Positions 22,502-31,351 of a stretch of DNA of 38,328 nt are shown piece by piece. Position 1 is the stretch's first letter. Every line of letters starts with the position of its first letter. Below the pieces are notes generated by a model that was not told the DNA's origin, did not search any database, and saw only the letters and a program-made list of their open reading frames with translations. The translations under genes were made by a program, and so were the position numbers. Source of the DNA: Nitrospira sp. (lineage in GTDB: Bacteria > Nitrospirota > Nitrospiria > Nitrospirales > Nitrospiraceae); contig JAHFEW010000041.1 in NCBI GenBank assembly GCA_023248215.1, forward strand, positions 1 through 38,328, in the 5' to 3' direction.

Positions 22502-23663
22502 CCCCATCAAACGACATCCCATCGTCATCCTGGGAATCATTCTGTTCGTTGCCGTCACGGCGCTGATCGTGTTTCGTCTCAGCAGCGGAGCCAAGACGGA
22601 CGCTCGAAAAAACCGCATCCTCACCGTCGGCACCATGAGCCCCATCAAGCAAGACCTGGACGTGCGACTGACCTACACGGCCGACCTCATCCCCAACCAA
22701 CTCGTGAACGTGTTCTCACGTGTGGACGGGTATATCGCCAAGATTTACGTGGACAAGGGCGACTTGGTGAAGGCCAATCAACTGCTCGTCGAAATCGATC
22801 ACACCGACTACGTCCATGCGGTCAACCAGGCGAAAGCCAATCTACTGTCCGCGAAGGCGAAGGTTGTTCAGCAGGAAGCAGCCGTGCGCAACGCCGCGCT
22901 CACACTGGATCGCATGCAAGCGTTGATCAAGGACCAGTTTGTGTCACAGCAGGACCTGGATACGGCCGAGGTGAACCGTGATGCGGCGCTGGCCATGCAG
23001 GATTCATTGCGCGCCCAGGTTCAACAGATGGCGGTGGCACTGGCTCAGGCTGAAACCAACCTGGCCTACGCCTCCATCCGCGCTCCGTTTGCCGGGTATA
23101 TCGCGGAACGCAACCTTGACCCGGGCTCCTATGTGAGCGGCACGACCGCCAGTACTTCCACCATGTCACGCGGCATCTTAAGCGTCCATGACATCGAAAC
23201 CGTCCGCACCCTGATCGAGGTCGTGGAGAAGGACGTCCCCCTAATAAAGATCGGGCAGCGCGCCGATGTTCGCGCGGAAGCCTATCCGAACGAGGTGTTT
23301 GAGGGCACGGTCACCCGCATCGTGCAAGCGTTGAACCGCGCCACCCGCACCATGACCGTCGAAGTCGACCTCCCCAATAAGGATCACCGTCTCAAGGGCG
23401 GCATGTTCGCCCGTGTCGAAGTCCTGGTCGGCAAGCACCCGCAGGCGGTCCAGATTCCGCTGGATGCGGTGAGCCGCCTGGAGGAGTCGCAGTATGTCTA
23501 TGTCGTCAAGGACGGGAAAGCCCATCAGGTCCCGGTCGAACTGGGGGCCCGTGTGGGAAACCGTGTCGAGGTCGTGAAGGGGCTGAACGGAGACGAACAA
23601 CTCATCGTCTCCGGAAAAGATCTGGTGAGCGAGGGCGCGCCGGTGCAAGTCCAACCACTTTGA
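22491..23663 (+). CDS. RND efflux periplasmic adaptor (membrane fusion protein)
   Basis: The product is 390 residues from a GTG at 22491. It has an N-terminal membrane anchor (VILGIILFVAVTALIVFRL), then lipoyl-domain halves: FSRVDGYIAKIYVDKGDLVK and, after the hairpin, YASIRAPFAGYIAERNLDPG. Between them is a long alpha-helical coiled-coil hairpin of about 90 residues (residues 95-190). The beta-barrel segment VRAEAYPNEVFEGTVTRI and a membrane-proximal domain follow. This is the standard HlyD/AcrA-type order. It links the inner-membrane pump to an outer-membrane channel; no TolC-like gene is present in the window, so the channel must be encoded elsewhere. It is followed after 77 bases by the pump. 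Confidence 0.92.
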   Translation: MVGNPIKRHPIVILGIILFVAVTALIVFRLSSGAKTDARKNRILTVGTMSPIKQDLDVRLTYTADLIPNQLVNVFSRVDGYIAKIYVDKGDLVKANQLLVEIDHTDYVHAVNQAKANLLSAKAKVVQQEAAVRNAALTLDRMQALIKDQFVSQQDLDTAEVNRDAALAMQDSLRAQVQQMAVALAQAETNLAYASIRAPFAGYIAERNLDPGSYVSGTTASTSTMSRGILSVHDIETVRTLIEVVEKDVPLIKIGQRADVRAEAYPNEVFEGTVTRIVQALNRATRTMTVEVDLPNKDHRLKGGMFARVEVLVGKHPQAVQIPLDAVSRLEESQYVYVVKDGKAHQVPVELGARVGNRVEVVKGLNGDEQLIVSGKDLVSEGAPVQVQPL

Positions 23664-23740
23664 CAGTTTCGATCCGGTGATTTGGTGATTGTCCCGAAAT
23701 GATTCCATCACGAAATCACTAACTCTCCCAATTCTTCATT

Positions 23741-26700
23741 ATGTGGCTGACGCTCCTCGCACTTCGTAACCGCATCGGCATCTTGATGCTGTCCCTGGCC
23801 ATGGTGATCCTGGGGGCCACATCGCTTGAGCGCCTTCCAGTCGATCTCTTTCCCAACATTCAGGTCCCGGTCGCCTTTGTCGGCGTCATCTATAAAGGCG
23901 CCCCCCCGCTCGACATCGAACAGAGCGTCGTCTACCCGATTGAGAAGGCCGTCAGTTCCGCCTCGAACGTCGAGCATGTGGAATCGTTCGCCAAACAGGG
24001 GATCGGAGCGGTCCAGATCTGGTTCAACTGGGGCGCGGATATCAACGTGGGGCAGATGGAGGTGATGCAGCGCATCACCCAGATTCTGAACAGCCTGCCG
24101 CCCGGCATTCTGCAGCCGTTCATCGTCAAATTCGACGTCTCCAACATTCCCGTCGCCATTGTGACGGCCGCCGGGGGAGACATGGACGAGCGGGCGCTCT
24201 ATGACCTGGCCTACAACACCATCGCGCCGCAGATCGAACAGATCGCCAACGTTGCGGCAGCCACGGTCGAGGGCGGAAAAATCAGGCAAATCAATATTAA
24301 CCTGGACCCAGCCCTGCTCCAGGCGCGCGGCCTCTCCATTCTCGATGTGGTCAAAGCGGTGAAGGCCTCCAACCTGATTCTGCCGTCGGGCGACATCAAA
24401 GCCGGGAACCTCGACTACAACGTCTTCACGAACACTCAGTTCAAAACGGTGGAGCCGATCAACGACGTCGTGGTCAAGATCGATCCACGGGGCAATCCCG
24501 TGCGCGTGCGCGACATCGGCATCCTGACGGATTCCTCGGACATTCAGACGAATGTCGTTCGCACGGACGGCAAACGCTCCGTCTATCTCCGTGTCAACAA
24601 GCAGCCGATCGCGAACACGGTGGAAGTGGTCGATGCCTTGCGGAAGGCGATCCCGAAAATGATCGGCATTCCGCCGGGCGTGCAATTGGGCATTTCATTC
24701 GACCAATCGACCTATATCCGGCAATCGATCAAGAACCTCATCGAACAGGCCTTCCATGGATCGCTGCTCGCGGCGGCCGTGATTCTCCTATTCCTCAGAA
24801 ACCTGACCAGCACCTTGATCATCTCCGTCGCCATCCCGCTCTCGATTCTCGTGACCTTCATCGTGCTCTATTTCACCAACCAGACCTTGAATGTCTTCAC
24901 CATGGGAGGGCTGGCGCTCGGCATCGGACGCCTGGTGGACGACTCCATCGTCGAATTGGAAAACATTCAACGCCATTTGAACGTCGACCGGAACCGCTGG
25001 GACGCCATCGTGAACGCCGCCCGCGAGGTCGCCATGCCGATCTTCGCCTCGACGGTCACGACGGTCGTCGTCTTCCTGCCGATGTTTTTCATCGTCGGCA
25101 TCGCGCGACTATTACTCATTCCGCTGACCCTCACCATCGCCATCGCCCTGTTCACCTCATTCTTCGTCTCCCGCACCGTGACGCCGGCGCTCTGTTATCG
25201 ATTTCTGAAACCGGAACAGGAGGCGCATCGTAACCTGCCGCACTGGTTCGTGAAGATCATGCAATGGAGCCAGCGACGCTACGAGGCCCTTGATGAAGGG
25301 TACGAGCGCAGCCTTCGCTGGGTCCTGGCCCACCGGCGTACATTGCTCGTCTCGGTCATCGCGATCTTCGTGAGCTCCCTCACGCTGCTGCCCTTCATCG
25401 GCACGGAATTTCTTCCGGTCTCCGATGAAAGCCAGTTTCGCATCGTCTTGCGGGGGCCGGTCGGCCAGCGGGTGGAAAAAACCGTCGAGCAGGTCGCCGA
25501 GGTCGAACGCGTGCTGCGGGAACAGATTCCACCAACGGAACTTGAAGCGATCGCGTCCAGCACCGGCGTCTTGGCGCAGGGACGCTCTTCGCTGTTCAAT
25601 CCCAACACCGGGCCGCATACCTCGGTCATTTCCGTCTATCTGGTGTCCCCCGACAAGCGCCGCCGCACCCAAGTCGAAGTCATGAACACCGTACGTCCAG
25701 CGATCCTGAAGCTCTTCCCCGGCGTGGCGATGTTCTTCGATCCCGGAGGCTTGGTCAAACGGGTGACAAGCTTCGGCTCCCAAAAATCCATCGATGTCGA
25801 GATTTACGGCTACGACTTCGAGAAGGCCCGCACCGTCGTCCACCAGGTGCAGGACACCATGCACAAAATACCCGGCATGGCCGACATCGAGGTCAGTCGG
25901 GAAGAGAACTACCCCGAGGTGAACGTGGTGGTGGACCGGGAGAAAGCCGCGCTCCTGGGAATCAGCGAAACGGATGTGGCCAATGCCGTGTTATTTTCCT
26001 TGAACGGCAACGGCCAGACCGACCCGATCATCTTCACCGACCCCCAGAACGGCAATGAGTACTACATCAGCGCCTGGCTCGCGGAGGAACATCGCAAGGA
26101 CCTGACGGATATCGAGCATGTGCTGTTGACGACGAAAAACGGGGAGCCGGTGCTGCTCAAAAACCTGGCCACGCTGAAGCTGAACGCCGGCCCCGTGAAA
26201 ATCGAACGCAAATATTTCCAGCGGGTGGTTCATATCACCGCCAATCCCGTCGGCCGCGACCTCGGTTCCATCGCCCAGGATCTGGAATCGGCCTTCGCCA
26301 AGCTGCAATTGCCGCCGGGCTTCAGCATCCGTCTTGCCGGACAGATCCAACAGCAGCGAGAAACGTTCGAGGGCCTCCTGTTTGCGAGTGTGTTGGCCCT
26401 CCTCCTCGTCTACATGGTGATGGCGGCGCAATTTAAATCGCTCATCGACCCCTTCATCATCATGTTCTCGGTACCGATGGGGATCCCTGGCGTAATCGTC
26501 ATCCTCTACTTGACCGACACCACCATCTCCACCTCATCGATGATGGGTATCATCATGATGCTGGGCATCGTCGTCTCGAACGGTGTGTTGCTGGTGGACT
26601 ACACGAATGTGCTGCGGCGCCGGGGATTGGACCTCTCCAGCGCCGTAGTCACGGCCTCACGCACCAGACTCCGCCCGATTCTCATGACCTCGCTGGCCAC

Positions 26701-26917
26701 GGTGGTGGGGTTGATGCCGATGGCCCTCGGCCTCGGCACAGGCAGCGAGACCAATGCGCCGCTGGCCCGCGCCGTCGTGGGCGGCCTCACGGTCTCAACG
26801 ATCTTGACCCTGTTCCTGGTCCCGACCGTCTATGCGATGTTGGAAGAACGGTTTCCGCGAAGCGCGGAACAACTGGCTGGGGCTGAATCGGGAACACCGG
26901 CGACTCAGCAGGCGTAA
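23741..26917 (+). CDS. RND-family efflux permease (AcrB-like)
   Basis: The product is 1058 residues, the normal length for a hydrophobe/amphiphile-efflux RND pump. The N-terminus RNRIGILMLSLAMVILGATS is followed by LPVDLFPNIQVPV. The transmembrane relay motif reads GLALGIGRLVDDSIVELENI, with the paired aspartates needed for proton transfer. Two large periplasmic regions and twelve membrane segments are visible as an internal duplication. The C-terminal half has MGIIMMLGIVVSNGVLLVDY and RPILMTSLATVVGLMPMALG. Substrates (drugs, solvents, lipids) cannot be read from sequence. It works with the adaptor immediately upstream under the TetR regulator. Confidence 0.94.
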   Translation: MWLTLLALRNRIGILMLSLAMVILGATSLERLPVDLFPNIQVPVAFVGVIYKGAPPLDIEQSVVYPIEKAVSSASNVEHVESFAKQGIGAVQIWFNWGADINVGQMEVMQRITQILNSLPPGILQPFIVKFDVSNIPVAIVTAAGGDMDERALYDLAYNTIAPQIEQIANVAAATVEGGKIRQININLDPALLQARGLSILDVVKAVKASNLILPSGDIKAGNLDYNVFTNTQFKTVEPINDVVVKIDPRGNPVRVRDIGILTDSSDIQTNVVRTDGKRSVYLRVNKQPIANTVEVVDALRKAIPKMIGIPPGVQLGISFDQSTYIRQSIKNLIEQAFHGSLLAAAVILLFLRNLTSTLIISVAIPLSILVTFIVLYFTNQTLNVFTMGGLALGIGRLVDDSIVELENIQRHLNVDRNRWDAIVNAAREVAMPIFASTVTTVVVFLPMFFIVGIARLLLIPLTLTIAIALFTSFFVSRTVTPALCYRFLKPEQEAHRNLPHWFVKIMQWSQRRYEALDEGYERSLRWVLAHRRTLLVSVIAIFVSSLTLLPFIGTEFLPVSDESQFRIVLRGPVGQRVEKTVEQVAEVERVLREQIPPTELEAIASSTGVLAQGRSSLFNPNTGPHTSVISVYLVSPDKRRRTQVEVMNTVRPAILKLFPGVAMFFDPGGLVKRVTSFGSQKSIDVEIYGYDFEKARTVVHQVQDTMHKIPGMADIEVSREENYPEVNVVVDREKAALLGISETDVANAVLFSLNGNGQTDPIIFTDPQNGNEYYISAWLAEEHRKDLTDIEHVLLTTKNGEPVLLKNLATLKLNAGPVKIERKYFQRVVHITANPVGRDLGSIAQDLESAFAKLQLPPGFSIRLAGQIQQQRETFEGLLFASVLALLLVYMVMAAQFKSLIDPFIIMFSVPMGIPGVIVILYLTDTTISTSSMMGIIMMLGIVVSNGVLLVDYTNVLRRRGLDLSSAVVTASRTRLRPILMTSLATVVGLMPMALGLGTGSETNAPLARAVVGGLTVSTILTLFLVPTVYAMLEERFPRSAEQLAGAESGTPATQQA

Positions 26918-27033
26918 CGTAGCAATCTTTTAAAGACGCACGCGGTCAGAAGACAGGGCTGCCGCAAGTAGAGCGTCGAGACAGGCGCCGTATGTTAGGT
27001 GGATCGAAGAAGCGGGAGCGGAAACAGGGAATT
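26918..27033. other. Intergenic region after the RND operon
   Basis: About 116 bases with no gene and no clear intrinsic terminator. It leads into the extended part of repeat copy A. Confidence 0.35.
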
Positions 27034-27350
27034 TAGCAGGTTGTGGAAAAACGATGGTGATACGCGAGAACTCCGATGGTATGTACGTGTGGCAACACAG
27101 AAAAACCCTCCCTCAGGATGCTCAAAAAGGCCGTCCAGCAAGGCCGCAGCGAGGTCCACGGCGCGAAGAATAATGAGCGCCATGTTTGTGGACGCCGGCG
27201 AGACGGTGAGCCGGCAGTGTCTTGGCCCGAAGGCGTCACGTTCTTACCCGCCCACCCCGAGCCTGCAGAAACAGGCTCTGTTCCCATAGGGGGTACGTTG
27301 AGGGTCTGAACGAGGCGAGAACGCTGCTGGCGGACTTTTTCAGCATCCTG
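27034..27350. repeat. Hairpin-ended repeat, copy A (long form)
   Basis: The core 27114-27350 has terminal inverted arms beginning CAGGATGCTCAAAAAGG on the plus strand and ending CTTTTTCAGCATCCTG. About 80 bases further left, from TAGCAGGTTG at 27034, are also shared with copy D (36422-36737). The two are nearly identical over the core. The right arm ends 10 bases before the stop codon of the minus-strand SCP2-like gene, so the element lies directly downstream of that gene. Open frames through it are not genes. Confidence 0.85.
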
Positions 27351-27360
27351 TTAGATGACG

Positions 27361-27705
27361 TTAGGGGCGAAGACTGGGAAAGAGCGAAGCCAGCTGCAGT
27401 GCCAACCCCATATCGCCGCTGATGCGCAAGCGCCCGGACATGGCCACCGCCGTGCCGCTTACCTGACCGTTCAACACCCGGAGGCAATCCTCCCCCGACA
27501 TCGCCAGCGTCACGTGCGGATCCGGGTGGGTGCCTTCTGAAATTTGGCAGGTACCATCCCGGATCTGCAGTTGATACTGTCCTCCATCGGCGCCGTTCAA
27601 ATCGAACTGGTAGACCGCATCCAGTCCTTCGGCCGCCTCCGGATTCAGCTTGCCGGGGAGTGTGGAGAAAAACGCCCGCACGGTTTTGGGGGGACTCTGA
27701 TTCAT
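27361..27705 (-). CDS. SCP2 sterol-binding-domain protein
   Basis: The product is 114 residues from the ATG at 27703-27705 (MNQSPPKTVRAFF); frame extends to 27756. The body has YQFDLNGADGGQYQLQIRDG, a conserved acidic strand, PHVTLAMSGEDCLRVLNGQV and a C-terminal amphipathic helix with GRLRISGDMGLALQLASLF. That is the SCP2 fold, a hydrophobic-pocket domain for lipid-like ligands. The ligand is unknown in bacteria of this kind. It lies 60 bases downstream of the SpeD-like gene on the same strand and probably shares its transcript. Repeat copy A follows the stop codon. Confidence 0.83.
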   Translation of the reverse strand: MNQSPPKTVRAFFSTLPGKLNPEAAEGLDAVYQFDLNGADGGQYQLQIRDGTCQISEGTHPDPHVTLAMSGEDCLRVLNGQVSGTAVAMSGRLRISGDMGLALQLASLFPSLRP

Positions 27706-27765
27706 CGCATGGGCAGCCAGCAAGACACCGAGCCCTACAGGGGCCGGGAATCTCACGACTCTGGC

Positions 27766-28209
27766 CTAATACCGCAACATGGCCCGATGGCTCGAACGAC
27801 GGGCGCCGAAAAAGGCTTTGGAAAATTCTTCGACGACGGCCGGATCGTAGCCCTTGCAACTGAAGATGTCGAGATAGGCGCTGTTGGTATCGTTGGCGAA
27901 GTGACCGCTGATCAACGAGGTCTCGATCAACTGCACCATGCTGTAGCCGGCCACGCGTCCCTCTCCGAAATGGACGATCTGGCAGGCGCCATAGCGCTTC
28001 ATCTGAATCAGTTCGCAGAGCTGGACGACATAGGCTTCGATTTGTTTGGCATCGCGGATACGGTCTGGGATGCAATCGTGGAGGTCAACGGAGGTGCAAA
28101 TTCCCCAGGCTTTGCCGGGTCCGACGGAGTCCGGGTGGACCGCGGAGTCAGCAACCCTGGCTGAAGATGATGAGATGTCGTCGGAGGTGACACCTTCGGC
28201 GTTGTGCAT
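27766..28209 (-). CDS. SpeD-like pyruvoyl-dependent decarboxylase (S-adenosylmethionine decarboxylase family)
   Basis: The product is 147 residues from the ATG at 28207-28209, with AGAAAGG upstream. It contains ICTSVDLHDCIPDRIRDAK, YVVQLCELIQMKRYG, MVQLIETSLISGHF and AYLDIFSCKGYDP. The candidate self-cleavage residue Ser98, His103 and Cys118 have the same spacing (5 and 20) as Ser63, His68 and Cys83 of Thermotoga maritima SpeD. The residue before the serine is Thr rather than Glu, and the WPE that follows the histidine is missing. The family normally decarboxylates S-adenosylmethionine for spermidine synthesis. No SpeE gene is nearby, and SpeD-like proteins with other substrates exist, so the substrate is open. 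Confidence 0.78.
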   Translation of the reverse strand: MHNAEGVTSDDISSSSARVADSAVHPDSVGPGKAWGICTSVDLHDCIPDRIRDAKQIEAYVVQLCELIQMKRYGACQIVHFGEGRVAGYSMVQLIETSLISGHFANDTNSAYLDIFSCKGYDPAVVEEFSKAFFGARRSSHRAMLRY

Positions 28210-28263
28210 GTGCGATACGACCTTTCTGTTGAGGATGGGTGGAGTGGAGAGACATATGCTTGC

Positions 28264-28292
28264 AATATACTCAACGTTTGAAACGCTGTAAA
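28264..28292 (-). promoter_or_regulatory. Sigma70-type promoter of the SpeD-like gene
   Basis: On the minus strand: -35 TTTACA (28287-28292), a 17-base spacer and -10 TATATT (28264-28269), about 55 bases before the ATG at 28209. It sits in an AT-rich divergent region shared with the zinc-ribbon gene. Confidence 0.6.
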
Positions 28293-28363
28293 TGTTTATC
28301 TCCGAAATTTCTGCTCGCGGAGCACATTGACAAACTCTCGAACCCTTAGCGAGAATACCGACC

Positions 28364-28549
28364 ATGACTGACACATCCGCGCCACAAACAATCACCCCCC
28401 CTCCCCTCGCCGACCTGCCTGACCGCCTGTGCACCTGGTGCAAGGTCGCGATGACCAAACGGCTGGTCGCAGGCGGTCAGTTTATTCATTACACCTGCCC
28501 CAAGTGCGTGTTTCAACATACCACCAAACGAGTCCCGAAGACTGATTAG
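28364..28549 (+). CDS. Small zinc-ribbon protein
   Basis: The product is 61 residues with two CxxC knuckles, CTWC (Cys23, Cys26) and CPKC (Cys45, Cys48), spaced as in a zinc ribbon. Between them is a short basic beta-hairpin (TKRLVAGGQFIHYT). It has no signal peptide. The gene is divergent from the SpeD-like gene and upstream of repeat copy B. Function unknown; nucleic-acid or protein binding is a guess from fold only. Confidence 0.65.
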   Translation: MTDTSAPQTITPPPLADLPDRLCTWCKVAMTKRLVAGGQFIHYTCPKCVFQHTTKRVPKTD

Positions 28550-28583
28550 ACCGACAACTGCCTCACACTCGGTACAACCACAT

Positions 28584-28704
28584 GGGCCGCTCAAAAAGGT
28601 TCGCCAGCAAGGCCGCAGCGAGCGAAAGACTGAGACGTACTGTTCTTGTACGTCGAAGAAGTGAGCGATGCGAGAACGACGCTGGCGGCCTTTTTCAGCG
28701 GCCC
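28584..28704. repeat. Hairpin-ended repeat, copy B (short form)
   Basis: Arms GGGCCGCTCAAAAAGG (28584-28599) and CCTTTTTCAGCGGCCC (28689-28704). The outer arm bases differ from those of copies A, D and E but differ on both sides, so pairing is kept. Inside are the family words GCAAGGCCGCAGCGAG and GCGAGAACG. The right arm ends one base before the stop codon (28706) of the minus-strand flavin reductase gene. Confidence 0.8.
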
Positions 28705-28705
28705 G

Positions 28706-29416
28706 TCAATCGTCGTAATACTTTTCCCGATAGATCGGGCACAACCCCTTAGCACTGAGCCTAGCCGTCACATCCTTGATCATGCCGCTCCCGCCGCAGA
28801 GATAGACCGCAAGGTTCGTCACAGAAGAGACCCGCTGTTCGACGAGAGCCGTCACGCGCCCGCTGGCACCCTCCCACCCTGGTTCCGGCCTGGAAAGCGT
28901 CATCACACAGGAAAACTTGGGATAGGTCCGAGCCAGTTCCTGCAGTTCCTCCTGTAGATACAGATCCCGCTGGCTGCGGAGTCCCCAGAACAAGGTCACC
29001 GACTGCGATGTGGCCCGTTCCAGTTGAGCCAGGATCATGCTGCGGAGCGGCGCGATGCCGGTGCCCGTGGCGACGAACAGCAGGTCTCTTGCCCCATCAT
29101 CCCGCAGGTAGAAGGCCCCGGCCGGCCCTTTGAACTGGGTGTGTGATCCTTCCCGCAGGCTGAAGAGGTAACTCGACCCGGGGCCGCCTTGGACGAGATT
29201 GAGGACGAGGAGGAGACGGTCCCGCTGACCTGGCGGTGAGGCAATAGAATAGGGCCTTGTGACGGGACGAGGCAGCCCTTCCTTCGGCACCTCGAACGAG
29301 ACGAACTGCCCGGCCTTGAAGGTGATACTGCTTGGCTCCAAAAGTTGCAGCTCAATGGCCCGCACGTCGTGCGTCAAATCCTGGATGCGGCTCACCTCAG
29401 CGGTAAAGCACTGCAC
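28706..29416 (-). CDS. Ferredoxin-NADP reductase-like FAD oxidoreductase
   Basis: The product is 236 residues. The FAD-binding barrel carries RPYSIASPP (residues 54-62), and GGPGSSYLFSLREG follows. The NAD(P) domain has LLFVATGTGIAPLRSMIL (GTGIAP at 118-123) and a C-terminal VYLCGGSGMIKDV. This is the FNR-superfamily arrangement without a 2Fe-2S domain. It resembles reductase subunits of multicomponent oxygenases and nitrate/CDP-sugar reductases that use an external iron-sulfur partner. No partner gene is adjacent. Repeat copy B abuts its 3' end. The substrate or electron acceptor is unknown. Confidence 0.85.
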   Translation of the reverse strand: MQCFTAEVSRIQDLTHDVRAIELQLLEPSSITFKAGQFVSFEVPKEGLPRPVTRPYSIASPPGQRDRLLLVLNLVQGGPGSSYLFSLREGSHTQFKGPAGAFYLRDDGARDLLFVATGTGIAPLRSMILAQLERATSQSVTLFWGLRSQRDLYLQEELQELARTYPKFSCVMTLSRPEPGWEGASGRVTALVEQRVSSVTNLAVYLCGGSGMIKDVTARLSAKGLCPIYREKYYDD

Positions 29417-29469
29417 AGCGCCTCCATAGGGACCTGGTGGATGAGCATTGACCGAGATACAGCGGTTGG

Positions 29470-30183
29470 TCAGCTACGTGCGGAAGGCAGCAGCAGATGC
29501 GTCTCATAACTCATGATACCAAGAAATGCCGCGAGACCAAGATAGTACAGCCCATAACTGACCCTGGTCGCAAGCGGCACATCATAGTAACGTTCCGGCA
29601 GACCATGTGGACCACCCCGAAACGTGGACATCACGTGCGGGATGGCCAGGATGGCAATCAGCAACAGCATGGGACTGTGATTCATGACGAACAGCCCGAT
29701 CAGAATCGGCACACCCAACCACCAGACCTTCGGCGAGATGATCGCCGTGATCCGGCCGCCGTCCAACGGTGAGAGCGGGATCAGATTGAACAAATTGATC
29801 ATGAACCCGGCATAGGCCAGGGCCAGCAACAATTGGCTATGGGTATATTCCGCCGCGTAATAACAGGCCATGGCCGCCACGGTCCCGGCCACCGGCCCGG
29901 CTATGCCGACGTAGGCCTCGGTTTCGACATCCATCGGCTGCTCTTTGAGCTGAATCCAGGCCCCTACAAAGGGGATGAAAGTCGGCGCGCCGACGTCCAG
30001 GTTGCGTTGCTTAGCGGCGGCGTAATGGCCCAGCTCGTGAAACAGAATCAGCAACACAAACCCCACCGCATACCACCACCCAAAGATAAAGCTATAGACC
30101 ACCATGGACAGCAGCATCGTCCCGCCGGTCAGCGCGACCTTGCCCAGCTTGAGTCCCGCGAGCAACAGCAGCAGAACCTTCAC
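29470..30183 (-). CDS. Site-2-protease-like (M50) membrane metalloprotease
   Basis: The product is 237 residues from a GTG at 30181-30183; the longer frame to 30324 overlaps the upstream gene and is not needed. It has about six hydrophobic segments. The zinc motif is LFHELGHYAAAK (His49, Glu50, His53), followed by FNLIPLSPLDGGR (Asp141), the second metal ligand motif of the M50 family. NLDVGAPTFIPFVGAWIQL lies between, as in minimal site-2 proteases lacking a PDZ domain. Its start overlaps the stop of the DUF2167 gene by four bases (GTGA), so translation is coupled. The protein substrate is unknown; the DUF2167 partner may be functionally linked. Confidence 0.87.
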   Translation of the reverse strand: MKVLLLLLAGLKLGKVALTGGTMLLSMVVYSFIFGWWYAVGFVLLILFHELGHYAAAKQRNLDVGAPTFIPFVGAWIQLKEQPMDVETEAYVGIAGPVAGTVAAMACYYAAEYTHSQLLLALAYAGFMINLFNLIPLSPLDGGRITAIISPKVWWLGVPILIGLFVMNHSPMLLLIAILAIPHVMSTFRGGPHGLPERYYDVPLATRVSYGLYYLGLAAFLGIMSYETHLLLPSARS

Positions 30184-31073
30184 GACAAGCCTCCTCCGCC
30201 ACCGCCCAATTGTTCCGGCTTGGGTTTCCTGTTCAGATACTTTGCCGCCAATCCACCGAGCGCGATCACCAGCAGCACCAGTAACTTCTTTCCCGCCAGC
30301 ACCAAGGGGATGATGAAGGCCCACAATTTGGCCAACAGGCCGGACTTAATCGCCGCGCCGGCAATGAGCGCCGACAGGCCGACGGCGGCGACCTTGTCGG
30401 TCGTGCTGTCGAAATCGCTATACCGTTTCCCTTCGATAAATTCCACGTTGGACAGGAGAAGGCCCACATGCGGCTTCAGGGTCGGCAATTCCTCCAACGA
30501 ACCGACCATGTTCATGCTGAGATACCCCTGCCGCCCTAAGGCCAGAGTGTTGTAGTTGACCCCCACCGACTCTCGCTCCTGTGCCGCGATGGCCCACACC
30601 ACCTTGTTCGCCGCCTTGTCGTAATGGGGCTTTTCTTCCCAGCCGCGAATGACTAATGGAGGAAATCCCTGCGCCTCCCGAGTCTTGTTGTCTTCATCCG
30701 TTCCCTCTTTGATCGAGGTCATGAGCGCATCGGCATCCCAATTGGCCGCCTCGTCATCTTTGACGTACCCTGCATCGATGTAGCGGACCACCATAAACCA
30801 CTGCTCCCCTTCCTTCGTCGGGGTAATCAGTCCCAGCTCGGAGCCGGACGGGAAATTGCCCATCTGTTTCAGCAGGCGTTGGGTCTCCTGCGACCCTAGG
30901 AACCGATAACCCTGCGGCACCTTGAGTAGCGCCTGGTCGCCCAACTTGGCGTCGGTCGGCCCAACTTGCCAGGGCAATGCCTGAGGCGGCTCCTGGGCCG
31001 TGGCCGGTAGGGTCGCAAGCCACAACACCAGGCACCCTATCGATACAATGAGCCGGACATACTGCAATCCCAT
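30180..31073 (-). CDS. DUF2167 membrane protein
   Basis: The product is 297 residues from the ATG at 31071-31073, chosen because GAGGAGG lies eight bases upstream. It has a signal peptide (LIVSIGCLVLWLATLPATAQ), then a periplasmic domain with GPTDAKLGDQALLKVPQGYRF, FMVVRYIDAGYVKDDEAANW and VIRGWEEKPHYDKAANKVVW, the typical DUF2167 blocks. Two membrane segments near the C-terminus (LWAFIIPLVLAG and LLVLLVIALGGLAAKYL) are followed by a short glycine-rich tail. The family has no established function. It is the first gene of a two-gene unit with the M50 protease. Confidence 0.87.
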   Translation of the reverse strand: MGLQYVRLIVSIGCLVLWLATLPATAQEPPQALPWQVGPTDAKLGDQALLKVPQGYRFLGSQETQRLLKQMGNFPSGSELGLITPTKEGEQWFMVVRYIDAGYVKDDEAANWDADALMTSIKEGTDEDNKTREAQGFPPLVIRGWEEKPHYDKAANKVVWAIAAQERESVGVNYNTLALGRQGYLSMNMVGSLEELPTLKPHVGLLLSNVEFIEGKRYSDFDSTTDKVAAVGLSALIAGAAIKSGLLAKLWAFIIPLVLAGKKLLVLLVIALGGLAAKYLNRKPKPEQLGGGGGGLS

Positions 31074-31096
31074 AGCTAGACCTCCTCTGATGGGAA

Positions 31097-31351
31097 TCAT
31101 GGAGCGATCATCTTGTCATAGTCAGCGTGAGTTCCGATCCAGCACCAGTTGATTCTATCCTGGACATCGAAACCAAGCGCGGTAGTGGTCACCGACTCGT
31201 GAGACCACAGCTCTCCAATGCGCTTGAGGTGAAGAGAAGGATGGCGCGGGTTGGATTTCAACAGCTGGAAGTTCTTGTCGGCCAGCGAGCGGACGTGTTC
31301 CCGAAGGGCCTGATACGCAGTCCAAAACCGTGACGATGCGGAATGCTTCAC
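31097..31351 (-). CDS. RelE/ParE-family toxin with an internally frameshifted core segment
   Basis: The product is 84 residues from a GTG at 31349-31351. VKHSASSRFWTAYQAL, LADKNFQLLKSNPRHPSLHL and INWCWIGTHADYDKMI are the conserved blocks of a RelE/ParE-like toxin family. Between WS and LGFDVQ the read frame gives HESVTTTA, while an alternative frame of the same bases (about 31181-31204) reads RVGDHYRA, the residues normally found there. A one-base loss before and a two-base loss after would explain this and keep the overall frame. The central strand is therefore scrambled, and the toxin may be inactive, unless this is a sequencing artefact. It overlaps the antitoxin by four bases. Confidence 0.75.
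   Translation of the reverse strand: MKHSASSRFWTAYQALREHVRSLADKNFQLLKSNPRHPSLHLKRIGELWSHESVTTTALGFDVQDRINWCWIGTHADYDKMIAP

Noticed and set aside
23708-24685. 325-codon minus-strand frame across the RND permease
   Set aside because: Antisense shadow of a full-length RND gene with intact motifs; no family features.
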